Source: a virus
Reading direction: 5' to 3' (one strand)
Virus record (IMG/VR): IMGVR_UViG_3300019776_000249
Coordinates: 1-34,395 of that record
Length of the DNA: 34,395 nucleotides
Shown piece after piece: positions 7,505-16,261 of this stretch (position 1 is the first letter of the stretch; each line of letters opens with the position of its first letter). The notes under the pieces are model-generated. The model was not told the origin of the DNA, searched no databases, and was given only the letters and a program-made list of their open reading frames with translations. The translations under genes were made by a program, and so were the position numbers.

Positions 7505-7800
7505 TATATTTTATGCAATAAAATTCTACCACTTGTTAAAGTTATTGCAGTAATATAATCTGCATTTTTTGTATAAAGCACATCACCTGCTTTTAAATTA
7601 AGCCAGTTATATTTAGTATCTGTTTTAAAATTAACAGTTGTTGTATCGTCATTTCCATTAATTCCTGTACAAACACTAATTACTGTGTCAGCAGTAGCTT
7701 GAATGCAGCATGATTTAAAGCTGGTAATTGCAGATGTACCATCAACGATTTGAGTACCTCCAGTTGGAACTAATACTTGGTTTGTGGCAAATTGTGTCAT
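7504..7800 (-). CDS. small beta-rich virion protein
   Basis: This 98-residue protein starts MTQFATNQVLVPTGGTQIV and is rich in Thr, Val and Ile with no charged helices, like small tail-fibre or capsid-decoration proteins. It lies between two fibre genes and is coupled to the SGNH-like gene. Probable fibre-associated structural protein; no family recognised. Confidence 0.6.
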   Translation of the reverse strand: MTQFATNQVLVPTGGTQIVDGTSAITSFKSCCIQATADTVISVCTGINGNDDTTTVNFKTDTKYNWLNLKAGDVLYTKNADYITAITLTSGRILLHKI

Positions 7801-7836
7801 TTTTTTTATTTTATAAAGTTAATATTTTTTTTTAAA

Positions 7837-9093
7837 TTACGCTACTATTTCTGCATCTGCTACCCAATGAATTGAAACTAAATCACCTATCGCGCCATTT
7901 GTTGTTGCTTCACTTGTTGCGGTTACTATTGTACCTAAAGCAGTTGTCGCATTTGTTTGTATAGATGTTGTTCCTTGAGCTGCTGGAGTAGTTCCTGTAT
8001 GCCTATAAACAACTGCACCTGTCGTTACTGGTGTAAATAAAGTAACTGTCGGTGCTTTATACATATTAACAGGAAACTGAATAGGAATAAAACAACAGTT
8101 TGCAACACCACTACCTGACTTACTTAAAATACCACTTGCGCCATAACCTCCAGTTGCAACAGCTACCGAAGCAGCAGGTGTTACAGCAATAGGAAATGAT
8201 TTAGCATAACGTCTTTGACATCTAATTAACGTTTCTGCTATTGGTGGCTCAATCCAGTTAACAATATCTTGGTCGCTTGTTAATTGAAATTCAGCAATAC
8301 TAATATTATCAGTAGTTCCACCCGTTGCATCACTAAATAAAACAACTACTAAGTTTTTAGCCGTCGTAGGTATTGTAAATGTTGTAGATGATTGCATCCA
8401 CATATTCTGCTGTGTATTAATTACTAAATAATTACCCGAAATTGTACCATTTTGAGGTGTGATTGCATCGGGAGTTATAACAGCCAAGTTAGTTCCCCAT
8501 GATGGGTCAACGCCTGTCGATGTACTCCATGCACCACTTAAAAAGGCGGGCGATGTATCAACCGTTCCTGATGCAGTTAAATATAAAAGTCCTAATTTAA
8601 AGTTTTGAGCTGAACCTACTTTTTGATTTGTTTTAACGGATAAACGAACTTTTCTACCAAGTAAGTGCATCATGTCTTGGTTTAAAATCCATTGTGATAA
8701 CATTACTTTTTTACCTGCTGTTGAAGAAATAATACTACCATAATAACGAGATAATAAACCTGTTTCGGGGGCGGCACTTGTATCTACCTGTTGCCAGTTT
8801 AAGTTAGATGCAACTGATGCTGTAACGCTCCAACAATCAGCTACAACTCCGCCCCTTGTTGTAGTAGATATACCACTTATTGCTGTTGAGGCTGGTGCAA
8901 AACGTTGTTGGATATTAAACCCCCCATTTGTAATAATATTACGTTCATCTAATCCATCATGATTAAATGAAGCGATAACATTGCTTGAATTGAGTTGTTT
9001 ATATTTGCCGTCTGCACTATCAACGTAAAATAAATTTTGTGTTGATGATGGAGCGGATGGCGCTGATGTTTGTGTAAGATTTAATAAACTCAT
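7837..9093 (-). CDS. tail fibre / receptor-binding protein
   Basis: The 418-residue protein starts with a low-complexity Ser/Ala/Pro segment, then a short YVDSADGKYKQLNSSNVI stretch of the kind seen in fibre shafts. The phrase NIITNGGFNIQQRF (about 53-66) is common at the start of phage fibre carbohydrate-binding-like beta domains. The rest is Thr/Ala/Ser-rich beta sequence, ending in a compact C-terminal domain. It likely forms a trimeric host-recognition fibre. The exact receptor cannot be predicted. Confidence 0.75.
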   Translation of the reverse strand: MSLLNLTQTSAPSAPSSTQNLFYVDSADGKYKQLNSSNVIASFNHDGLDERNIITNGGFNIQQRFAPASTAISGISTTTRGGVVADCWSVTASVASNLNWQQVDTSAAPETGLLSRYYGSIISSTAGKKVMLSQWILNQDMMHLLGRKVRLSVKTNQKVGSAQNFKLGLLYLTASGTVDTSPAFLSGAWSTSTGVDPSWGTNLAVITPDAITPQNGTISGNYLVINTQQNMWMQSSTTFTIPTTAKNLVVVLFSDATGGTTDNISIAEFQLTSDQDIVNWIEPPIAETLIRCQRRYAKSFPIAVTPAASVAVATGGYGASGILSKSGSGVANCCFIPIQFPVNMYKAPTVTLFTPVTTGAVVYRHTGTTPAAQGTTSIQTNATTALGTIVTATSEATTNGAIGDLVSIHWVADAEIVA

Positions 9094-9094
9094 G

Positions 9095-9307
9095 TTATGT
9101 TATTTGTAAAATTGCGTTTAGTCCTAATGTAATTGTTTGTCCCGATGCTATGGTAAATATATAAGGTACAATAACACCATAACCCGACGGTATTGTTTGG
9201 GATGTTGATGGGGCTAAATTCACTAATGGCAAATCAAACAAAGTATCCGTTGGGGATATTCGTTCCATTTGACCATTATTTAATATTAACGCTTGTTTAA
9301 CAGCCAT
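9095..9307 (-). CDS. short fibre-module protein
   Basis: A 70-residue protein beginning MAVKQALILNNGQMERIS. Its first 25 or so residues resemble those of the next upstream gene (MAIKKPLVLTNGQIEQLQ), so the two look like duplicates of one attachment module. Its start overlaps that gene's stop by one base. Likely a structural, fibre-associated protein. Confidence 0.65.
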   Translation of the reverse strand: MAVKQALILNNGQMERISPTDTLFDLPLVNLAPSTSQTIPSGYGVIVPYIFTIASGQTITLGLNAILQIT

Positions 9308-9777
9308 TACAATTTAATACGTGGTTGTACTTCGATTTTTAACTCAGTAGTGCTAATTGCAATACCAATTTGAACTACAAACTGTCCTGCTGCTGATGGA
9401 GCTGTTGATGTTAATTGACCCGCTGTTGATGCAGATAAATAATAAATAACATCTTTAGTCAACCCCCCTGTAGTTCCTGCCACAGCATCCCATTGAGTTG
9501 TAGTTGCTGTTAAAATACCACCTAAAACAAAACCACCGCTCGCAGATGCTGAAATTGACGAATCTCCAACTAAACCAATTACGTTAGTTGTACCTACCGC
9601 ATCCGCTTTAGCTTTATCTACTTGGTCATTTCCTACTGCATAAACAGGCGTTCCAATTACTATTGGACTTGCATTGTTGTTTGTTAACTGAATTAACTCA
9701 GTTTGTGTTATTGAGTCTGTACTTTGTAACTGCTCAATTTGTCCGTTTGTTAGGACTAATGGTTTTTTTATTGCCAT
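9307..9777 (-). CDS. fibre-associated beta-rich protein
   Basis: This 156-residue protein shares its N-terminal pattern (MAxKxxLxLxNGQxE) with the 70-residue neighbour. The remainder is Ala/Thr/Ser-rich beta sequence with the phrase VIGLVGDSSISASASGG, and ends IEVQPRIKL. The next upstream gene ends in the similar IEININPTIRI, suggesting a shared C-terminal fold resembling capsid-decoration or fibre-head modules. Probable structural protein. Confidence 0.65.
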   Translation of the reverse strand: MAIKKPLVLTNGQIEQLQSTDSITQTELIQLTNNNASPIVIGTPVYAVGNDQVDKAKADAVGTTNVIGLVGDSSISASASGGFVLGGILTATTTQWDAVAGTTGGLTKDVIYYLSASTAGQLTSTAPSAAGQFVVQIGIAISTTELKIEVQPRIKL

Positions 9778-9782
9778 GATTT

Positions 9783-10289
9783 CTATATTCTAATTGTTGG
9801 ATTGATGTTTATTTCTATTGTTGTTGCGTTAATTGCTTTGCCTATTATTTGTATAAATCCTGTTGATGGCGGTGTTTTACTTAAAGTTGTACCATTAATG
9901 TAAATTAAATCATTTGTACTCCAATTCCATGCCGGGTTAGTTATATTACCAATTAATTGAACATTACCACTAAAACCGCTATTTATATTAGCCGTTGCTA
10001 ATCCTAAACATAAATCACGCTTATTTACAAGCGAACTATCTGTTAATGTGCCATCTATATTAACTGCCTGATAAGCACTAATATTTACTGTTGCATTAAT
10101 TGATATAGTATTACTTGAACCACCTAAAAAATTTAATGCACTTAATTGTGTAACACCATCTCCAATTTTATATTTACCACTTTGGTCATCTAAATACACA
10201 ATTTGACCCTCAAATAATATTCTATTAGCCTCAGCAGTAAACCACGAAGCACTTTTATAACCTAATTGTATATTTACCAATGTACTCAT
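9783..10289 (-). CDS. tail fibre protein with Mtd/hyaluronidase-type N-terminal module
   Basis: In this 168-residue protein, residues 1-55 (QLGYKSASWFTAEANRILFEGQIVYLDDQSGKYKIGDG, split here only as a description) follow the pattern of the short phage-fibre N-terminal module in which a target line ends KIGDGxTxxxxLxxLG. The C-terminal part is a beta domain resembling the neighbouring fibre proteins. The module typically anchors or trimerises fibres. Clustered with other fibre genes just after the connector genes. Confidence 0.7.
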   Translation of the reverse strand: MSTLVNIQLGYKSASWFTAEANRILFEGQIVYLDDQSGKYKIGDGVTQLSALNFLGGSSNTISINATVNISAYQAVNIDGTLTDSSLVNKRDLCLGLATANINSGFSGNVQLIGNITNPAWNWSTNDLIYINGTTLSKTPPSTGFIQIIGKAINATTIEININPTIRI

Positions 10290-10886
10290 TTATGATAAAT
10301 TTTCTATAATTGTAAATGCGTTACTATCAATAGTATCTTTAATAGAATCTAAAACAGTTACTGTATAATTACCCGGCATAGTAATAGTTGCTAAAATATT
10401 ACCATACTGGTCAACTATTGTTACTCCCGTAGGTGGATATGATGAGCCATCAAAATCACAGTATGTATTATCATAAAACTGTTCAATATTTATAGTGGCA
10501 GTCCATCCATATACATCATCATCTAATATCCCTATCATTGGGCTAAAATCAGATGTTAAGCTAACAGTACCATCATAAGTATATTGCATTACTGCTTTTA
10601 GCTTTGAATAAAAATTCATTCCAGCTAATAACATATCACTCAATACATCGTCTTTATTACTCTTATCTTGGTTAACCAAATCTAAGAAAAATATTGTAAA
10701 ACTATATGTAATTATTTTATCATTTAAGTTTGATTTATCAACCTCAACTCCAACTAAAGGGTATATAATTGGGCTTTCTGTCCCAAATTCATAATCACTA
10801 TCGAATAAAAACGTACCGTTACTTGTTAGCTTTTGGTTCGTCTTTATATCGTTTAGTACTTTCTTTATTTGATTTAAAGTTAGCAT
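10290..10886 (-). CDS. probable neck / tail-completion protein
   Basis: This 198-residue protein has a helical start (LTLNQIKKVLNDIKTNQKL) followed by a beta-rich domain containing IIYPLVGVEVDKSNL, in the manner of tail-terminator or neck proteins. The C-terminal 60 residues look like a small added beta domain (ILATITMPGNYTVTVLDS). It follows the head-tail connector gene, where a tail-terminator would be expected. The assignment is by fold impression and position. Confidence 0.5.
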   Translation of the reverse strand: MLTLNQIKKVLNDIKTNQKLTSNGTFLFDSDYEFGTESPIIYPLVGVEVDKSNLNDKIITYSFTIFFLDLVNQDKSNKDDVLSDMLLAGMNFYSKLKAVMQYTYDGTVSLTSDFSPMIGILDDDVYGWTATINIEQFYDNTYCDFDGSSYPPTGVTIVDQYGNILATITMPGNYTVTVLDSIKDTIDSNAFTIIENLS

Positions 10887-10947
10887 CCTTTATTTTTTGT
10901 TCAAACTCTTTTAATTTTTCTAAATTTTCTTTTGCAGTTTTAGCCAT
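10819..10947 (-). CDS. possible 42-aa lysine-rich small protein
   Basis: This ORF fills the gap after the connector gene and overlaps the next gene by 68 bases in another frame. It encodes MAKTAKENLEKLKEFEQ and then a strongly basic tail. The composition is plausible for a real helical peptide, but the overlap means part of the coding signal may be shared. Low confidence. Confidence 0.35.
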   Translation of the reverse strand: MAKTAKENLEKLKEFEQKIKDANFKSNKESTKRYKDEPKANK

Positions 10948-10948
10948 A

Positions 10949-11515
10949 TTAATACTGTCTTGGTGTATAGTTTCCGATTAAAATATTATTATCATTGTCA
11001 TCGTACCATTTTGAGTCACCTATCCATATACCTCCTGTTACATTGTTTCTATTTGGTTTAACTTCATCATAATTCACATTTTGTATATACAAAGGATAAC
11101 TGTTAACGTTAAATCTCAAATACCTTGTAGCCCGTTCCGCAAACATTTCAGCTTTGTTTTTTTCCCTATCCATTAAAAATTGTAATTCTTGTAAGTCAGC
11201 AGATGTACTATTGTCGCTATTCTTAACCTGCACTCCCTTATTCATTAATCTATATTTTAAATCAGGCAAAGCTTCGTATTTAGCATAGTGCATTAAACAA
11301 GGTAAAATATAATTGTCTAATAAAGTTTGATTAAGTGTTGTTACTGAGTTACTGCCAATCTGTGATAAAATTTCATTATATAATTTAGTTCCTAATATCG
11401 GCAGGATATAATTTAACTGTGCCTCGTAAATAGCAGGCGTTAATATAGTCATATCAACATTTTTGTTAATATTAGTATATTCTTTTAAGTAATTTTCTGA
11501 GGCTATTAAGTTCAT
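10949..11515 (-). CDS. head-tail connector / head completion protein
   Basis: The 188-residue helical protein opens with LIASENYLKEYTNINKNVD and has conserved-looking central helices (YILPCLMHYAKYEALPDLKY). It resembles the DUF6712-type adaptor proteins I recall next to portal genes in Bacteroidota phages. Its start overlaps the portal stop by four bases. Likely part of the head-tail interface. Confidence 0.65.
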   Translation of the reverse strand: MNLIASENYLKEYTNINKNVDMTILTPAIYEAQLNYILPILGTKLYNEILSQIGSNSVTTLNQTLLDNYILPCLMHYAKYEALPDLKYRLMNKGVQVKNSDNSTSADLQELQFLMDREKNKAEMFAERATRYLRFNVNSYPLYIQNVNYDEVKPNRNNVTGGIWIGDSKWYDDNDNNILIGNYTPRQY

Positions 11516-13611
11516 TTCTTTTTAATTTTTGTTATTGACTTCCAAATATGCCTACAATACGCTGTCGTTTCTCCAGTATCAGGGTTAGTATAAAAACCGC
11601 CTCTATACGTCCAAACTTCCTCACCTAATTGATTTGTAATGTTATCTAATTGCTCCCTTGTCCATACCTTACCATTACGTGTTAACGCTAACATTTTTTT
11701 ACAGAAAGGGCGTGATGTTTGTGCATCAGGCACATCTTTACGAGTTACATACTTGTAAAATATTTGAGTTTCTGTTTCAACAGCAGGAACATTTTTATCT
11801 AATCCTTTATCTGTAATTGTTATGTTTCCTAATAACCCATCAACTAATTCTTTAACAGCTAATATTCCAATCGTTTCGTTTATTGAATTTTCATCAACGC
11901 CTAATGCTTTTGAAATCTCTGAGCCTGTAATTAATGGATTACCTTTTAATAAATCTAAAATACTTTTACTTAAATCGTCTAATCCTGCAAACTTTTGTAA
12001 AGTTAATTTTTCACTCATAAAAGCTTCAGAGCTTGTCTTAAAATCAATGAACTTTTCCTCTACTACTTCGCCCTCAGGTTCATCAATAGCGCACGCCTCA
12101 AATAAACTTAGTATATAGTCTTCTGAATGTTTATCAAACGCTCTAAATGTCTTTTGACCAAACAATGTATTTAAGTCATTATCATTTAAACCATAAGCGT
12201 TTTTAAGCATCATACATCCTACTTCTTTAGTAACTTTACCATTTGCCACATCTCTAATCATCCTTTTAATGTGCATCCAGTCTTTACCGCTTAATTTTTT
12301 TAAGTTCTCATTAATTGGTATTTCAGATTCCATCTCCCCCTCTTTTTTAGATACAGGGTTATTTGATGTTGGTAATGTTTGCCCTTGTTCTAATGGCTCT
12401 AATCCTAAATATTTTCTTACTTCATCAACAGTTACATAATTGGCTAAACTTGGTAATGTTAAGTCATAACTGGCAGGAGCTTTTTGTCTTACTTCTAAAT
12501 AACTTAAATCTATGCCATTAATTTCTGCTATTTTTTTTATAATATCTAAGTGTACATTTTGTCTATGTTCTACATAAGACTTCATCCACCTATCATACTT
12601 TTGTAAATAAATAGTGTTATCTCCAATTGTTTGGCCATCTAAAATAATAGATACTAATTGAGGGTCAATTCTATGTCCTGTTAAAATATTTTGTTGAGTA
12701 CGTTTTGTAACTTCAATAAACATTTTATCTAAATCACTTTGTGTTAGTGTTGTTAATTCTGCCTTTTGTCCACCTTTATCAACAAAGTTAAACATTATTT
12801 TACCTGTGTTGCTTGTACCGCTAAACTTTCTATCAAAAAGTTTTTCATATTTCTTAATATCACTCGGGTCGGGTGTACCATTAAATAAACTTAACATCGC
12901 AGCTGCAAACATTCCATTTTTCATATTACTAAAATGGAAATTTGTAACCTCTATGTCTGTTTCAATATCTTGGCAAATCTGAATATAATTAGGGTCAGGA
13001 TAAATATTGCCGTATTTATAACTTGTCGGGACGTCGAATTTATAATAAAGTATTTGTGTTTCTGTTCTTAGGTTTGGATTAAATATAGGATATTTTTTAT
13101 AACTTGAATCTTTTTCAGGATGTGGATTCATTGAGCCGTCATCTTGTAACCAAGCATCGCAATATATAACGTGTTTTCCGTCTTCTGAACGTCTAAATTT
13201 TGCAAATTCTTGCGAATAAACACCTACTATTTTACCACCAATACCATAAACTATTTGTAATGCTAATCCATCAAATAACTCAAATGGCAAAATATTTTTT
13301 CTAAACACACTATTCCAATCTTCAAATCTATTAGCGTTATTTAAAAAATTTTCATAAATAGCAATATCAGATAGACTTAATTTAGTTTCATCATAACATA
13401 AACCTTTTCCGTATATATGGTCTGCTTTAGTTTTTATAATTGAGCCATGATAGGCATTACGTTTATATAACTCAATTAAATATTCAGGATAATTATTTTG
13501 TTCTCCCCATAATAACCATTCTTTACCGCTTTTCTTTTTAACCACAGGGGTAATATGAGATTCAAATTGTATCTCTAATAAATTACCTGCTTGTGTTATT
13601 TTATTGCCCAT
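11512..13611 (-). CDS. portal protein with C-terminal extension
   Basis: The protein has 699 residues. The first 420 or so are a portal core of the kind seen in Bacteroidota siphophages (EWLLWGEQNNYPEYLIELY early on, then KADHIYGKGL, and RTQQNILTGHRIDPQLV). From about 500 a second region holds a winged-helix-like segment (NPLITGSEISKALGVDENSI). The last 90 residues have Cys/His-containing motifs (TSRPFCKKML and TTAYCRHIW), as in capsid-associated C-terminal domains of related phages. It forms the DNA entry ring. The portal lies after the capsid gene here, not before it. Confidence 0.85.
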   Translation of the reverse strand: MGNKITQAGNLLEIQFESHITPVVKKKSGKEWLLWGEQNNYPEYLIELYKRNAYHGSIIKTKADHIYGKGLCYDETKLSLSDIAIYENFLNNANRFEDWNSVFRKNILPFELFDGLALQIVYGIGGKIVGVYSQEFAKFRRSEDGKHVIYCDAWLQDDGSMNPHPEKDSSYKKYPIFNPNLRTETQILYYKFDVPTSYKYGNIYPDPNYIQICQDIETDIEVTNFHFSNMKNGMFAAAMLSLFNGTPDPSDIKKYEKLFDRKFSGTSNTGKIMFNFVDKGGQKAELTTLTQSDLDKMFIEVTKRTQQNILTGHRIDPQLVSIILDGQTIGDNTIYLQKYDRWMKSYVEHRQNVHLDIIKKIAEINGIDLSYLEVRQKAPASYDLTLPSLANYVTVDEVRKYLGLEPLEQGQTLPTSNNPVSKKEGEMESEIPINENLKKLSGKDWMHIKRMIRDVANGKVTKEVGCMMLKNAYGLNDNDLNTLFGQKTFRAFDKHSEDYILSLFEACAIDEPEGEVVEEKFIDFKTSSEAFMSEKLTLQKFAGLDDLSKSILDLLKGNPLITGSEISKALGVDENSINETIGILAVKELVDGLLGNITITDKGLDKNVPAVETETQIFYKYVTRKDVPDAQTSRPFCKKMLALTRNGKVWTREQLDNITNQLGEEVWTYRGGFYTNPDTGETTAYCRHIWKSITKIKKK

Positions 13612-14011
13612 AGCTTACTGAGGAATCTTTTAAATCTTTATAATAATTGTTTGTAACTGATGGAGCTTGCCAATACATTTTACCTGTTTCTAATAGTCCA
13701 GTCATTGTTCTTAAATCTAAACTATCAACATTTGCATAATCAAAACCTGCCGCATTATTTGTTTCGTAAATATAATAAAAATAATAACCATAATCGTCTA
13801 AAAGTACTTTATTTAATAAAGGACTATTAACACCTACCTCTATATTAAATATACTTTTAAAATCAACTGAATCAATCTCTAAACTTGTACAGGCAAATTT
13901 TTTATTAGTAGTTGAGTTAACAAAAATAAAAATATACTCAGGATTAATTAAAGTAATTTTTTCGTTTACCGTAACAGTTATTACATTATTTCCTGTATTT
14001 AAAAGTATCAT
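13601..14011 (-). CDS. structural hypothetical protein
   Basis: I place the start at 14011 (MILLNTGNNV, 136 residues). An upstream in-frame ATG at 14035 reads through the terminator hairpin (MDCFFFVK), so is probably not used. The protein is beta-rich and aromatic, with no recognised motif; it ends SYGQ and overlaps the portal start by 11 bases. It sits between the probable tail tube gene and the portal gene. Probably a minor virion protein. Confidence 0.65.
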   Translation of the reverse strand: MILLNTGNNVITVTVNEKITLINPEYIFIFVNSTTNKKFACTSLEIDSVDFKSIFNIEVGVNSPLLNKVLLDDYGYYFYYIYETNNAAGFDYANVDSLDLRTMTGLLETGKMYWQAPSVTNNYYKDLKDSSVSYGQ

Positions 14012-14017
14012 TTTTAC

Positions 14018-14047
14018 AAAAAAAAAGCAATCCATGTTAGATTGCTT
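14018..14047 (-). terminator. Rho-independent terminator after the capsid/tube genes
   Basis: On the minus strand AAGCAATC (14047-14040) pairs with GATTGCTT (14032-14025) around a 7-base loop, followed by a run of nine Ts (14026-14018). It would end or attenuate transcription after the most highly expressed structural genes, leaving the portal and fibre genes at a lower level. Confidence 0.85.
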
Positions 14048-14069
14048 TAATAATTATTTAAGTATTATT

Positions 14070-14594
14070 TTAAGCAGGTACTATTAATGCAGCCAATAAA
14101 CTACTTGGTACTTCATTAGCCAATGTTCTTTCTTCTCCCTCAAATACTAATGAGTAACCGCTATTATCATTTCCTATCTTACCACTCGCTGCCGTATTTG
14201 TCAACATTCTAATGCCAAACTCCTCGCCTAATAAACGATATTTTCCATTCTTATCTTTGACAATTATTAGTAAATCTTGCTTGGCAAGTAATAAAAGTAA
14301 TTGAGCTACCGATGCTTGTTTTTTAGGGATATAACAGTTAAACGTTTGTTTATTTGAGATAGTGCCGTTTGTATTAGCAGTTAATACCTCTGTTTCGTCT
14401 GCTTGTCCATATTCTAATTGAAAAGTCCAAAACTTTTTACCAGTAGATAAAAAAGATACAGAATTAGTTAAAATACCACTTGCAGATGTAATGGCAATCG
14501 TAGCGTTTGTTTTTTCAGTAACATAAAACTCTACAATACCGGGACTTGCATCTCTGCAATCTCTTATAATTCCACTATTTATAGCACACGCCAT
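14070..14594 (-). CDS. probable major tail (tube) protein
   Basis: This 174-residue beta-rich protein contains IIVKDKNGKYRLLGEEFGIRM (split: DKNGKYRLLGEE is the key part) and NSGYSLVFEGEERTLA, a pattern I associate with tail-tube-type proteins of Bacteroidota phages, where a query on sample values or offsets is followed by a Gly-Glu-Glu strand. It lies directly after the major capsid gene and is followed by a strong terminator, consistent with a high-copy virion protein. Other beta-rich virion roles remain possible. Confidence 0.6.
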   Translation of the reverse strand: MACAINSGIIRDCRDASPGIVEFYVTEKTNATIAITSASGILTNSVSFLSTGKKFWTFQLEYGQADETEVLTANTNGTISNKQTFNCYIPKKQASVAQLLLLLAKQDLLIIVKDKNGKYRLLGEEFGIRMLTNTAASGKIGNDNSGYSLVFEGEERTLANEVPSSLLAALIVPA

Positions 14595-14612
14595 TTATAT
14601 AATTTTATTTAA

Positions 14613-14632
14613 AGGGAGTTGTTATACTCCCT
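14613..14632 (-). terminator. hairpin downstream of the capsid gene
   Basis: AGGGAGT and ACTCCCT (minus strand, 14632-14626 and 14619-14613) form a 7-bp stem with a 6-base loop, six bases after the capsid stop. The following sequence is T/A-rich but not a clean T-run. It may partly terminate transcription or protect the 3' end of the capsid mRNA. Confidence 0.5.
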
Positions 14633-14637
14633 AATTA

Positions 14638-15549
14638 TTATGAATTTAATTGAGATACTACTTGGTCACCAAATGCGATGTTAACACCAAGTTTTAATTT
14701 AGCAGAAAAACGTAATTGGTCAGCTTCAACAGCATAAAATAATTTAGCCATTGACAAAGAATCTGTTTCGCTTTCTAAATCTGTACCCAAGTACATATTA
14801 TCAGTAGCAATAGCATAAATCTTTTTAGTTCCACTTAAACCAATTACAGGTACAATTTCAATGTCGGTATTTTCTAAATACAATTTGTTATCAGCACCAG
14901 TTAAATGGTAAAGGTTATCAATACCTAATTTCATTCTATAATCACGTGCCTCAGCAGTACCCATAAACACTTTAAGGTTTTTGTTTACTAACATATCATC
15001 TGTAATTTTTGCGTAAACATTTTGTAATGCTGTACGACTATTAGCAACAGACCAAGTTACAGAAGTTGCAACGATTGGAGAAGCCCCTGCAATTTGAATA
15101 CACAAACCATCAAATTTATTTAGATAAGCATTAGTACTTAACAAATCACCTTGCCAAATAGCAATTTCTTTACGCTTATTAAAGTTCATTACAATATCAT
15201 CAACAATCTCATTACGATAAGTTAACATATCATAATTAGAACCTGCTACCATTGCTTTTTGATAGAATAGAGGCTCTAATTCTTGTTCACACCATGAACC
15301 TTCTAATTTAATTTTACCTACTGTAATAGTACGTTGTGTACCAGTTGTAGTACCTGATGCGTTAAATCCACAACCGCTATTTGATTGCCAAACTAATTCA
15401 GAAGCAAATATGTTAATTGTTTCTGCTGACTTAATGCCAGTTTGTAACTTCATCATACTTGCAGTAGTTCCCTCTGCAATAATTTTACGGATAACGTTTT
15501 TAGCGTCTTGTTCTGTGTATGCTGGTATCGAACCTATTGAATAACCCAT
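14638..15549 (-). CDS. major capsid protein
   Basis: A 303-residue protein in the size range of HK97-fold capsid proteins. It has a long early helix (TEQDAKNVIRKIIAEGTTAS), a central LEGSWCEQELEPLFYQKAM stretch and the end part EADQLRFSAKLKLGVNIAFG, as in major capsid proteins of Bacteroidota siphophages. It follows the protease and scaffold-like genes and is flanked by hairpins suggesting strong expression. Family membership is inferred from pattern and position. Confidence 0.8.
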   Translation of the reverse strand: MGYSIGSIPAYTEQDAKNVIRKIIAEGTTASMMKLQTGIKSAETINIFASELVWQSNSGCGFNASGTTTGTQRTITVGKIKLEGSWCEQELEPLFYQKAMVAGSNYDMLTYRNEIVDDIVMNFNKRKEIAIWQGDLLSTNAYLNKFDGLCIQIAGASPIVATSVTWSVANSRTALQNVYAKITDDMLVNKNLKVFMGTAEARDYRMKLGIDNLYHLTGADNKLYLENTDIEIVPVIGLSGTKKIYAIATDNMYLGTDLESETDSLSMAKLFYAVEADQLRFSAKLKLGVNIAFGDQVVSQLNS

Positions 15550-15563
15550 GATTTCTGTTTTTT

Positions 15564-16235
15564 TTATTTTTTAAATATTGATAATGCTTTGTCTTTTTTT
15601 GTGTTAATATGATTAACTTCCGATTCGATTGGTTCTCCAATTGGTAACTCTAATAGCTTAGCGAACTCATCGGAAAATTTATTAATGCTAATTTTAATTT
15701 CTTTATTCTCATTTTCAATAGCTGAAAATTTAGAAATTAAAGCAGATATAATTTTAGCAGATTCAGCTAATTTACTTTCAGCATCTGAATTCATTTTCAT
15801 TCCTGACCCTTGTAATTCAGCTACTGCTTTTTCTAAAGCCTGTAAGCGTGCCTCTGTTGATGGGTCTGCATCAGGTGTTGATGCCATTTGCGCAGGATTT
15901 TCAGCTCCGGGTGTTGTATCTTCTGCCGGGTTTTCTATTTCAGTAACCACACCTTTAGCAACAGTTAATATAGTTCCATTTGCTAATGTAATTTCTCCAT
16001 CAGGTGCAGGTAATTCTCCGTTAGGAGTAACAACAGTAACAACAGAACCAACTACAAATGATGGGCTGTCTGACTTAATTACTGTACCATCGGGTAATGT
16101 TTCTTGCGCATTTGCGCCAGTCGTAGGCGCATTATCGGGAGTAATAATAGGTGTTTCAAACTTAAACACTTTAGCAAAAAAATCTTTCTGCTCTTTACTC
16201 AAATGTTTATTTACAATTTCTTTAAATGTCATCAT
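15564..16235 (-). CDS. capsid scaffold-like protein
   Basis: This 223-residue protein has three parts: an N-terminal helical part (FKEIVNKHLSKEQKDFFAKVF), a middle part of beta-like repeats (LPDGTVIKSD, VVTPNGELPAPDGE, TLANGTILTVAKG) and acidic Pro/Ala linkers, and a C-terminal coiled coil. This layout is common for proteins encoded between the prohead protease and major capsid in these phages. It likely guides head assembly. An AATTGTTATAT sequence lies just upstream of its start (see findings). The first two codons are both ATG. Confidence 0.7.
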   Translation of the reverse strand: MMTFKEIVNKHLSKEQKDFFAKVFKFETPIITPDNAPTTGANAQETLPDGTVIKSDSPSFVVGSVVTVVTPNGELPAPDGEITLANGTILTVAKGVVTEIENPAEDTTPGAENPAQMASTPDADPSTEARLQALEKAVAELQGSGMKMNSDAESKLAESAKIISALISKFSAIENENKEIKISINKFSDEFAKLLELPIGEPIESEVNHINTKKDKALSIFKK

Positions 16236-16261
16236 TTAGATATAACAATTTTTTTCAATAA

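Noticed and set aside
14012-14035. Upstream start (MDCFFFVK) for the gene at 13601-14011
   Set aside because: The extension is translated from the terminator stem and its T-run; the downstream ATG is more likely.
15685-16239. Long plus-strand ORF opposite the scaffold gene
   Set aside because: It lies wholly within a well-supported minus-strand gene, with protein sequence typical of antisense translation and no context on that strand.
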